A stretch of DNA of 64,000 bases from Paludicola sp. MB14-C6 (GTDB lineage Bacteria; Bacillota; Clostridia; Oscillospirales; Ruminococcaceae). Each line of letters begins with the position of its first letter. Positions within the stretch are counted from its first letter, which is position 1. The position numbers were made by a program, and so were the translations under genes. The notes beneath the pieces were generated by a model that was not told the origin of the DNA, did no database searches, and worked only from the letters and a program-made list of their open reading frames with translations. The stretch covers positions 1,116,001-1,180,000 of the forward strand of contig NZ_CP133133.1 in NCBI RefSeq assembly GCF_030908625.1. The letters run 5' to 3'. Below, piece after piece: positions 56,759 to 64,000 of the stretch.

Positions 56759-58115
56759 CTCTCAATAACTCCAAACTTTCAAATCGTGTATATTCTCCAA
56801 TCCAACGGATATCCACATCGCCGGTTGAACCATGACGGTTCTTGGCAACAATACATTGTGCAAGGCATTTATTCTCAACATCTTCTTCATAGTAGCCTTC
56901 TCGATACAAGAATAAAACAATATCAGCATCCTGTTCGATAGAACCGGAATCTCTTAAGTCGGAAAGCATTGGACGGTGTCCTTGTCGCTGCTCTGCAGCA
57001 CGAGATAACTGAGATAACAAAATAACGGGTACATTCAGCTCTTTTGCCATAATTTTTAGGTTTCTTGTCATTTGGGAAATCTCTTGCACACGATTTTCAG
57101 TGCGCTTACCGCTCGACATCAATTGTAAATAGTCAATTACTACTAAACCTAAGTTCCTCAATCTGCGAAGCTTTGCTTTCATCTCTGCTACTGTAATACC
57201 GGCGGTATCATCCAAATACATATTCGTTTTAGATAAAACCTCTGCACTGGTTGCAAGCTTAACCCATTCGTCCCCCGATAATGTTCCTTTTCGTAGCTGT
57301 TCACTCTTAATACGAGCTTCAGAGGATAATACTCTTGTTACCAACTGCTCATTCGACATCTCAAGTGAGAATACTGCTACGTCCTTTTTACTTTTCAACG
57401 CAACGTTGGTTGCAATGTTTAAAGCAAACGAAGTTTTACCCATACCAGGACGAGCCGCAACCAAAATTAAGTCTGATTTATTCAAGCCGGATATCAAGTA
57501 ATCCAAACTACTAAAGCCCGTTGGCAATCCTAGATATTGGTCTTTATCTTCACCAGTTAATTTAACCAGTCTATCGTATGCTTCTATGATAACGGTATCA
57601 ATTTTAGTTAATGCGCTTGCATCTTTTCCTTGTCGTATATCGTAAATACGTTGTTCTGCTAAATCTAAAAGCTGTTTTGCTTCTATATCTCCGTCGGATG
57701 CACGGTCAGCAATCTCAGAACAAGCAATAATTAACGTTCGAATATAGTATTTTTCTTGCACAATTCTGCAATATTCCAAAATGTTTGCAGTTGTTGGTAC
57801 CAGTTCCATTAAAGAAACCAAATATAACTTTGCACTCTCTTGAGAATCAAATGCTTCTGCACGAATGCTTTCATCTAAAACGGTTATAAAATCAATTGTT
57901 TTGCTTGAATTAAACATATTTAAAAACACAGCAAATAAATCCCGATGTTGTTGGCGATAAAACATATCTGCTTTTGTGATGTATTCGAGCACCGTAGAAA
58001 TACATTCGGGATCCAACAGTAAGCCGCCTAAAACAGACTGCTCTGCTTCTAAACTATAGGGAAGATTGTTCAGTTGTGTGTCCATCGTATGAATGTCAGC
58101 CATATGTTCCTCCAT
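56745..58115 (-). CDS. dnaB: Replicative DNA helicase DnaB
   Basis: 456 residues. The N-terminal domain (LPYSLEAEQSVLGGLLLDPE) and the RecA-like motor with Walker A AARPGMGKTSFALNIA, FSLEMSNEQL, VVIDYLQLMSSG and LSQLSRAAEQR ... SDLRDSGSIEQDAD are intact, with no intein. Unwinds DNA at the fork. Begins the dnaB-tilS-hpt-ftsH run. Confidence 0.97.
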   Translation of the reverse strand: MEEHMADIHTMDTQLNNLPYSLEAEQSVLGGLLLDPECISTVLEYITKADMFYRQQHRDLFAVFLNMFNSSKTIDFITVLDESIRAEAFDSQESAKLYLVSLMELVPTTANILEYCRIVQEKYYIRTLIIACSEIADRASDGDIEAKQLLDLAEQRIYDIRQGKDASALTKIDTVIIEAYDRLVKLTGEDKDQYLGLPTGFSSLDYLISGLNKSDLILVAARPGMGKTSFALNIATNVALKSKKDVAVFSLEMSNEQLVTRVLSSEARIKSEQLRKGTLSGDEWVKLATSAEVLSKTNMYLDDTAGITVAEMKAKLRRLRNLGLVVIDYLQLMSSGKRTENRVQEISQMTRNLKIMAKELNVPVILLSQLSRAAEQRQGHRPMLSDLRDSGSIEQDADIVLFLYREGYYEEDVENKCLAQCIVAKNRHGSTGDVDIRWIGEYTRFESLELLRDEPF

Positions 58116-58167
58116 TATTTTATCTTACATTTTATGAAAAAACCTGTTGCCAAAAAGCACGAAAAGC

Positions 58168-58187
58168 CTATACCCTTTTGGGCATAG
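58168..58187 (-). terminator. Possible terminator of rplI
   Basis: 8-bp stem CTATACCC / GGGCATAG (one mismatch), loop TTTT; TTTTCG follows on the minus strand. Confidence 0.5.
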
Positions 58188-58201
58188 ACTTAACCTTATT
58201 T

Positions 58202-58645
58202 TTATTCCTCAACTTCAAGCTTCATTGTTGCGGTTACGCCGGCATGTAACTTGATGTCAAAGGTATAGCTTCCGTAGTTTTTAATATCCACTTTTGTTGT
58301 AATTTTCTTTTTGTTAATTTCTTCGCCATACGCTTTTTGAATTTCTTCGGCAATTTCTTTGGTTGTAATTGCACCAAACAGTTTACCGTTAGAACCCGCT
58401 TTTGCATGAATGGTTACTGTTTGATCGTTCAGCTTTGCAGCTAGTGCTTTCGCATTGTCTATTTCAACCTGTGCGTGATGAGCTGCTGCGCTATCTCTTG
58501 TTTTCTTCTCGTTAATAGCAGCAACACTGGCTTCTACTGCAAGACCTTTAGGAAACAAAAAGTTTTTTGCATATCCATCTGATACATTTACTAAATCGCC
58601 CGCTTTTCCGGAGCCTTTTACATCTTGTTTTAAAATAACTTTCAT
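58202..58645 (-). CDS. rplI: Ribosomal protein L9
   Basis: 147 residues. [39 protein letters not shown] is the L9 N-terminal domain, followed by the long helix and the C-terminal rRNA-binding domain ([19 protein letters not shown]). Lies between gdpP and dnaB, the usual Firmicute order. Confidence 0.97.
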   Translation of the reverse strand: MKVILKQDVKGSGKAGDLVNVSDGYAKNFLFPKGLAVEASVAAINEKKTRDSAAAHHAQVEIDNAKALAAKLNDQTVTIHAKAGSNGKLFGAITTKEIAEEIQKAYGEEINKKKITTKVDIKNYGSYTFDIKLHAGVTATMKLEVEE

Positions 58646-58763
58646 ACTAATACCTATTCCTTTCTATATTGTGCCGATTCCAGCAAAGCTGAAATTGCTA
58701 TTACCATCTGATAGCAATGACACTTAATCAGTTGAAAAGAAATCTTTCAAACTGCATTTTTCC

Positions 58764-60761
58764 TTATTTGATATTAACTTGATTTATTAACTCGGGTTTT
58801 TCTTTTAACTGTGTTTGATCGATAATTTCAAGTAACGTTTGTCGTACTTTGTCGCAAGAGGAATTCGGAACTTGCGCTCCTGCCATTGTAAGATGTCCTC
58901 CTCCACCGAGTTTTTCCATCAATACTTGAACATTTAAATCTCCCATTGAACGAGCAGAAATATTTACATTATCGTCTTGTTCATATAACACAAAAGATGC
59001 ACTTACATTGTTAATCCCAAGTAATTCATCTGCTGCTTGAGGAGCAATTAACCTTAAATCATCTGAAACGAAATCACAAACTGCAATTGCACATTGCTTA
59101 TAGACTTCCGCACTCGAAACGACTCTTGTCTTTCGTTGATAAGTATCCATTGTTGAGGCAAATAGCTTGCGTACCTCAACAGTGTCGGCGCCTAGTCTTC
59201 GTAAGTATGCTGCAGCTTCAAAGGTTCTTACACCCGTTTTTATGACAAAGTTCCGAGTATCAAGCATAATGCCCGCCAATAATGCTTCTGCCTCTAAGGA
59301 GGTTAATACACACTGCTCACCAAAATATTGCACTAGCTCAGTCACCATTTCTGATGCTGAAGAGGCATATGGCTCATGATAAAAGATAACTGCGTTTTCA
59401 ATATGATTGACCATTTTTCTGTGATGATCAATAACCACTACTTGCTTTGCTTTTTTATAAATTGCAGAACTTTCAACCAATACTTGCGTATGCGTATCCA
59501 CAATAATCAGTAGGGTTTTATCTGTAACCATATCAATTGCAATATCGGGTAAACAAATTAAATTCTGCATATCGTTTTCTACTAATTTTCTAACAAGACT
59601 TTCCGCCAAGTTACGTCTGGAGTCTAAAACGATATTTACTTTTTTATTATAATAAGATGCTGCCTTCGCCATACCAATTCCAGATCCTAAACAATCAAGA
59701 TCAGCAAATTTATGACCCATGATAAGCACATTGTCAGCTGATTTAATCAACTCAACCAATGCGGAAGCTACAATTCTGGTTTTAACCTTAGTTCTCTTTT
59801 CAACGCCTTTTGAATATCCACCAAAGAATTCATAGCCGTTTTCCGTTTTAATTGCTGCTTGGTCACCGCCACGTCCTAAAGCCATATCAAGTGCTTGGCG
59901 TGCTTCTCTTTCTGCTTTGCTGAATGTTGTTTCAACAACTCCAACACCAATAGACAACGTAACGGGAGTTTTTCCGGCTGCACCTATCTCTCTAACCTTA
60001 TCTAAAACATCAAATCGATTTTGAATAATTGCTTCTAGATTTTCTTTTTCAATCATCATGATGTAACGGTCACGATCCAACCTGCGAATAAAGCCTGTTG
60101 TTTTATCTACAAAATCTTGTATTGTATCTCGAACCTCACCGATTAAGCGTGATTCCATACTGTTATTTTCATTACCGATTGCTTCATCATAGTTATCAAT
60201 CAATACCATCATTACAACGGGACGCTTACTTTCCATGGTTAGCATATTTACTTGTAGTTCGGTAACATCTACAAAGTATACCATATACATTGGCTTTGTA
60301 TGACTGCCTGAACAAATACTATAAAGTCGGTAATAATGCTGATTGTATTGTATTGTTACGCCTTGATTTGCTCCAATTCCATAAATATCTTTTCCGAATA
60401 CCGACTGAATGTTTGCTCCGAAAATATCTTGTCCTCGTATGATGATATTGTCTTTAAACATCTCATTATACCAAAGAACCTCATTCTGTTCACTCACAAT
60501 CATAGACGGCAACGGAAAGTTGATTAAGCTTGCATCATGGGAATCTGTCACCGCTTTTCCCATAGTAGTAATCATTTGATAAAGTTCGGTTTGTACATGA
60601 ATAAGGCGATAACTGCTATAGCCAACCGCTACAAGTACAATTGGCAATAAAATATAAAATAACGGCTTGTTGTAAAAATAGATTACACCTGTTACAAAAA
60701 CAGATATTGCCATTAAAATAATATAAATCGGCTTAATAAACCAAAACTTTTTTCGTTTCAT
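58764..60761 (-). CDS. gdpP: c-di-AMP phosphodiesterase GdpP
   Basis: 665 residues, typical length. Two membrane helices (IKPIYIILMAISVFVTGVIYFY and YILLPIVLVAVGYS), a PAS-like region (about 65-165), a degenerate GGDEF domain (about 175-300) and a DHH/DHHA1 unit: VLIMGHKFADLDCLGSGIGMA, LLIIVDTHTQ, VVVIDHHRKM and GGGGHLTMAGAQ. The metal-site residues are intact. GdpP hydrolyses cyclic di-AMP, tuning turgor and cell-wall homeostasis. It follows rnj by 18 bp. Confidence 0.95.
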   Translation of the reverse strand: MKRKKFWFIKPIYIILMAISVFVTGVIYFYNKPLFYILLPIVLVAVGYSSYRLIHVQTELYQMITTMGKAVTDSHDASLINFPLPSMIVSEQNEVLWYNEMFKDNIIIRGQDIFGANIQSVFGKDIYGIGANQGVTIQYNQHYYRLYSICSGSHTKPMYMVYFVDVTELQVNMLTMESKRPVVMMVLIDNYDEAIGNENNSMESRLIGEVRDTIQDFVDKTTGFIRRLDRDRYIMMIEKENLEAIIQNRFDVLDKVREIGAAGKTPVTLSIGVGVVETTFSKAEREARQALDMALGRGGDQAAIKTENGYEFFGGYSKGVEKRTKVKTRIVASALVELIKSADNVLIMGHKFADLDCLGSGIGMAKAASYYNKKVNIVLDSRRNLAESLVRKLVENDMQNLICLPDIAIDMVTDKTLLIIVDTHTQVLVESSAIYKKAKQVVVIDHHRKMVNHIENAVIFYHEPYASSASEMVTELVQYFGEQCVLTSLEAEALLAGIMLDTRNFVIKTGVRTFEAAAYLRRLGADTVEVRKLFASTMDTYQRKTRVVSSAEVYKQCAIAVCDFVSDDLRLIAPQAADELLGINNVSASFVLYEQDDNVNISARSMGDLNVQVLMEKLGGGGHLTMAGAQVPNSSCDKVRQTLLEIIDQTQLKEKPELINQVNIK

Positions 60762-60779
60762 TACTACTCCTTTGTGACA

Positions 60780-62741
60780 TTAAACCTCTGTAATAATCGG
60801 CAAAATCATTGGACCACGTTTTGTTTTCTTATAAATAAAGTTGGATAAACCATCTCTAACGTTGATCTTAATGGTTGCCCAATCTCGAATGCCCTCATCA
60901 AAACATTTATCTAAAATATTTTTTACTACAACTTTAGCTTCGGAAATCAGCTCTTCTGCTTCCCGTACATATACAAATCCTCTTGAAACAATATCGGGAC
61001 CTGCAAGTAATGCACCAGATGCGCTTTCCATTGTCATAACAACAATAATCAATCCATCTTGTGCTAAATGGCGGCGATCTCTTAATACGATTGCACCAAC
61101 ATCGCCTACACCTAATCCATCTACCAATACACGTCCTGCTTCTACAGTAGAAACCAGTTTCATTGAGTCTTGAGTAAGCTCAATCACTTGACCAATTTCA
61201 CCAATATGAATATTATTCTTATCAACGCCCATATCAGTAGCCAGCTTTGAATGTGCTTTTAAATGCTTAAACTCACCATGCACAGGAATAAAGAATTTTG
61301 GCTTTGTTATTGCAAGCATCATCTTTAATTCATCTTGACATGCGTGTCCGGATACGTGGACTTCATACATTGCAGAATAGATAACATCTGCTCCTAATTT
61401 CAATAAATCATTTACAACACGTGTAACGTGTTTTTCATTACCCGGAATTGGAGTTGCAGAAATGATGATAAAGTCATTCGGCGTAACTGCTACTTTACGG
61501 TGATCGCCTGATGCCATACGAGATAATGCAGACATCGGCTCACCTTGAGAACCCGTTGTAATGATAATGAGTTGATCGCTACGATAGTTATTAATTGCAT
61601 CGATATCAATGAGCAAACCTTTTGGAACCGTTAAATAGCCAAGTTCGATTGCAACAGCAACAACGTTCTCCATGCTGCGACCAGATACCGCAACTTTTCT
61701 TCCAAATTTCTCAGCACAATCTATAATTTGTTGAATTCTATGAATGTTAGATGCAAAGGAAGCAATAATAATGCGCTTTCCTTCTGCATTACTAAATAGC
61801 CCTTGGAAAGACTGACCGATTTTTCGCTCGGAAACTGTTGATCCAGGACGCTCTGCATTTGTTGAATCTGAAAGCAAACATAATACGCCTTCACTTCCGA
61901 GTTCAGCGAAACGAGCAATATCAATTACTTCGCCTTCTATCGGAGAATAATCCACCTTAAAGTCGCCTGTTTGAATAATAATTCCTGCAGGAGAATGAAT
62001 CGCAATTGCCATTGCATCGGGAATGGAATGGTTAACACGAATAAATTCGATTGTCATACAGCCCATTTTCACTTTTTGACGAGGTGCAACTACATGAAGT
62101 TTTGCTTTATTTAATAATCCATGCTCCTTTAGCTTGCCTTTAATGAGTCCGATTGCTAATGGAGAAGCATAGATTGGAATGTCAAATTTCTTTAATAGAT
62201 AAGGAATACTTCCAATATGGTCCTCGTGTCCATGGGTAATAACCATACCTTTTATTTTATCAATGTTTTTTTCAACATACGTAAAATCAGGAATAACTAA
62301 GTCAACGCCTAACATATCAGCATCAGGGAATGCAAGTCCACAGTCAACAATGAACATATCACCTTGGCATTCATACATTGTCATGTTTTTACCGATTTCA
62401 TTCAATCCACCTAACGGAATAACACGAATTGGAACTTGAGCCTGTTGATTTTTATTGCTCGGTTTCTTTGTTCTTCTTTGAGTGTTGGTTGTGCGAGTAG
62501 GATTGGTCGATTTTGTATTCGTTTTTGTTGCTTTTATTGTTTTGGGTTGCGCTTTCTTTGCCGTTTGTGGCTTTGGGTTAACTGTTGCTTTTGGAGTATT
62601 TGCATTATGAGCAGCTTTTGTAGCTGTCTTTGTTGCTTTAGGTGTTACCGGTTTTTGATTTGTATTTGGGTTTTTTAAAAAGCTAGCAACTGGAGGTGCT
62701 TGCTTTGGTTCAGCTTGTGCTGATTGTTTTGGTTTATTCAC
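60780..62741 (-). CDS. rnj: Ribonuclease J with long disordered N-terminal extension
   Basis: 653 residues, about 100 longer than usual. The extension (about 2-100) is almost wholly Lys, Thr, Ala, Pro, Asn and Gln, with repeats such as KATKTATKAAHN and TKSTNPTRTTNTQRRTKK: a basic, unstructured tail likely to contact RNA. The catalytic part begins at VPIRVIPLGGLNEIGKNM and has the metallo-beta-lactamase motif HGHEDHIGSIPYLL, the beta-CASP region (GSQGEPMSALSRMASGDHRKV) and PVHGEFKHLKAH. RNase J is a 5' exonuclease/endonuclease for mRNA and rRNA. Confidence 0.94.
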   Translation of the reverse strand: MNKPKQSAQAEPKQAPPVASFLKNPNTNQKPVTPKATKTATKAAHNANTPKATVNPKPQTAKKAQPKTIKATKTNTKSTNPTRTTNTQRRTKKPSNKNQQAQVPIRVIPLGGLNEIGKNMTMYECQGDMFIVDCGLAFPDADMLGVDLVIPDFTYVEKNIDKIKGMVITHGHEDHIGSIPYLLKKFDIPIYASPLAIGLIKGKLKEHGLLNKAKLHVVAPRQKVKMGCMTIEFIRVNHSIPDAMAIAIHSPAGIIIQTGDFKVDYSPIEGEVIDIARFAELGSEGVLCLLSDSTNAERPGSTVSERKIGQSFQGLFSNAEGKRIIIASFASNIHRIQQIIDCAEKFGRKVAVSGRSMENVVAVAIELGYLTVPKGLLIDIDAINNYRSDQLIIITTGSQGEPMSALSRMASGDHRKVAVTPNDFIIISATPIPGNEKHVTRVVNDLLKLGADVIYSAMYEVHVSGHACQDELKMMLAITKPKFFIPVHGEFKHLKAHSKLATDMGVDKNNIHIGEIGQVIELTQDSMKLVSTVEAGRVLVDGLGVGDVGAIVLRDRRHLAQDGLIIVVMTMESASGALLAGPDIVSRGFVYVREAEELISEAKVVVKNILDKCFDEGIRDWATIKINVRDGLSNFIYKKTKRGPMILPIITEV

Positions 62742-63366
62742 TTATTCTACCTCACTTTAATTTCGTGGTAATACCTAATTTCAGACTTCAACGAAAAAGG
62801 AACATGATTTTGTTATGCAATCATCTGAAAAATAGGAATACAAAACAAGCCGACCGCAAATAAACACCGCATCTTTGCGCTGTTGTATTGTTTCGATCAG
62901 ATACCGTTATCTGTGCTTGCTTTCTATGTATTGCCAGCATTTTGACCGTTTTTATTTCATTTTCGTTACCCTATGTATAACAAGGGCATTACCGCACAGT
63001 CCTTGTTATTCACACGCTTTTCTTATTTCCAAAGAATATTTTTGCATTGGAAATATGGTTTTGAAACAGTACTAAAACCAATAAAAATTCGTGTAATATA
63101 TGTTGTAATCAAATTCAGTTCAATACAACATGATATTATAATGTGCTCAATAGCTTTCGTTTCATTCATGGGATTTTATTATTAGAGAAGTTTGTTTGGA
63201 AACGAAATTCTGATTGTTCTTTGTATATTTGCAATGATTACTGGCTCATGCAGAATAAGAGTCATTTCAAGTTCTATTGCATATACACATAAGCGTGAGT
63301 CCGATGTCATAAAAAATTTGCCTAAATCCGTACTACCATAGTACTACTATTTTATAACGAATCTGC
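62742..63366. other. 625-bp gap upstream of rnj
   Basis: No convincing gene; two open frames (62875-63075 and 62973-63185) lack ribosome binding sites. It holds the inverted repeat ATAACAAGG / CCTTGTTAT (62977-63009) and must contain the rnj promoter and the end of the upstream unit, but I could not identify either with confidence. It may carry a long rnj leader. Confidence 0.5.
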
Positions 63367-64000
63367 TTAACTGTCAAGTGGAGTATCCTTAATCATATTT
63401 TCAAATATATCACAAATTTCAACAGCTGTCTCACTTTGAAAGCTTTCCGAAAAAATCATAAGCCCTTTACCGGATTTAATTGGCCGAATATAAGCGGTTT
63501 TCCCATCTTTAGTTGCCATAACGCCCTCACTTTCTATTTTTTTCTCACAAGCCAGCTTTTTTAGAATAACACTTGGGCTGATGGAAACACTTACAAGCCT
63601 TGAGCTCACGCTAAACTCGGGAATTAGTTTGACAAGCTCATCATAGCCGACATTTTCTGATTTCATAAACGACAATACCTTAACAGCCATCATTAACCCA
63701 TCGCGTAAAAATGGCTTTATAATTGCTTTTTGCCTTGCATAATGATCTTCTTCATTACATGGACAATCATTATACCGATAAACAGATTGGCCATGAACAG
63801 CCGCCAACTGATCGATAATCATTGGCGCAGTATTTGCAACAGCAACACTCTCGCCCTTTAAAAATTCACTTAAACAAACCAAAGCTAATACCCGCTCATG
63901 AAATAAATAATTTTTCCCCTCATATGATAAGCTTATCCCATTTCCACTAGCTGTAATGCGAATTGTAATTCCATCACCCAGCTCGCAACCCAGCCGTACC
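63367..64000 (-). CDS. Phosphohexomutase-like protein, C-terminal part
   Basis: The gene enters from the right edge; 211 codons are visible, ending at 63367. VRLGCELGDGITIRITASGNG runs in frame from the edge, then VANTAPMIIDQLAAVHGQSVYRY, DHYARQKAIIKPFLRDGLMMAVKVLSFM, and a C-terminal domain with IRPIKSGKGLMIFSESFQSETAVEICDIFENMI. The last block is the domain IV substrate-phosphate loop of alpha-D-phosphohexomutases. Clostridia often carry this as the rear half of a nucleotidyltransferase-phosphomannomutase fusion of about 800 residues; the front is outside the window. A shorter frame starting at 63882 is not a true start. Confidence 0.7.
   Translation of the reverse strand, partial: VRLGCELGDGITIRITASGNGISLSYEGKNYLFHERVLALVCLSEFLKGESVAVANTAPMIIDQLAAVHGQSVYRYNDCPCNEEDHYARQKAIIKPFLRDGLMMAVKVLSFMKSENVGYDELVKLIPEFSVSSRLVSVSISPSVILKKLACEKKIESEGVMATKDGKTAYIRPIKSGKGLMIFSESFQSETAVEICDIFENMIKDTPLDS

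Noticed and set aside
62977..63009. ATAACAAGG/CCTTGTTAT inverted repeat as a terminator
   Set aside because: Nine-base stem with a 15-base loop and no run of T on either side.
62875..63185. Two overlapping 66-70 codon frames in the rnj upstream gap
   Set aside because: No ribosome binding sites and no recognisable protein pattern.

Overview
The window looks like chromosomal DNA of an anaerobic, spore-forming, low-GC Firmicute of class Clostridia. Evidence: AT-rich codon use, strong AGGAGG-type ribosome binding sites, many TTG/GTG starts, spore genes (SpmA, SpmB, a SleB-type cortex hydrolase), a hybrid-cluster protein, and [NiFe]-type maturation genes. An Oscillospirales-like genus is my best guess, an inference from gene families only. 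No phage and no CRISPR array was seen; the one clear mobile element is an IS1182-family insertion sequence.

Region by region. 1-2.7 kb: a leftward mannoside operon (GH130 phosphorylase, lipoprotein, start of a GH38 alpha-mannosidase) behind a promoter whose -10 touches a consensus cre box. 2.9-5.2 kb: a MerR regulator divergent from a MATE efflux pump, with a 19-bp-spacer promoter. 5.3-6.5 kb: two tandem DUF6054 proteins and a YjbR/MmcQ protein. 6.6-10.4 kb: a MoxR-DUF58-membrane protein operon followed by a small protein resembling the membrane-binding domain 4 of cholesterol-dependent cytolysins. 10.5-11.1 kb: an AT-rich possible HEPN protein. 11.3-17.7 kb: a complete leftward rRNA operon (four tandem promoters, 16S, tRNA-Ala, tRNA-Ile, 23S, 5S, tRNA-Lys, tRNA-Asn, terminator). 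17.8-20.1 kb: a lipoprotein and a frameshifted M23 peptidase between two identical terminators. 20.3-24.2 kb: hypA, a large Fe-S flavoprotein and hypB. 24.4-25.5 kb: a 47-residue membrane protein and the SleB-type hydrolase. 26-29.9 kb: two paralogous APC permeases around a short-chain dehydrogenase. 30.2-33 kb: RNase Y and a DUF4097 protein. 33-36.8 kb: rpmG-secE-nusG-rplK-rplA and rplJ-rplL, with L1-site mimics and an L10 leader; rpoB does not follow. 36.9-40 kb: hcp and a lysA-like gene. 40-41.6 kb: IS1182 element flanked by 33-bp repeats that are each a complete hairpin. 41.6-44.8 kb: PfkB kinase and ADP-ribosylglycohydrolase divergent from an AraC regulator. 45.1-47.7 kb: ECF sigma factor, likely anti-sigma protein and DUF4349 lipoprotein. 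47.8-49.9 kb: beta-carbonic anhydrase, a sigma-like HTH protein, a coiled-coil protein, an XRE repressor with a striking operator, and an AbrB protein. 50-52.6 kb: spmAB, a two-TM protein and a DUF6897-like gene. 52.7-62.7 kb: leftward housekeeping genes rnj, gdpP, rplI, dnaB, tilS, hpt and ftsH. 63.4-64 kb: the C-terminal end of a phosphohexomutase-like protein.

The most unusual items are the stand-alone cytolysin-domain-4 protein, the IS element whose flanking repeat is a whole terminator hairpin and whose transposase stop codon spans the insertion junction, two reading frames with good ribosome binding sites but non-standard start codons (ATA, ACG), orphan hypAB around a five-module redox protein, and the sugar-kinase/ADP-ribosylhydrolase locus.
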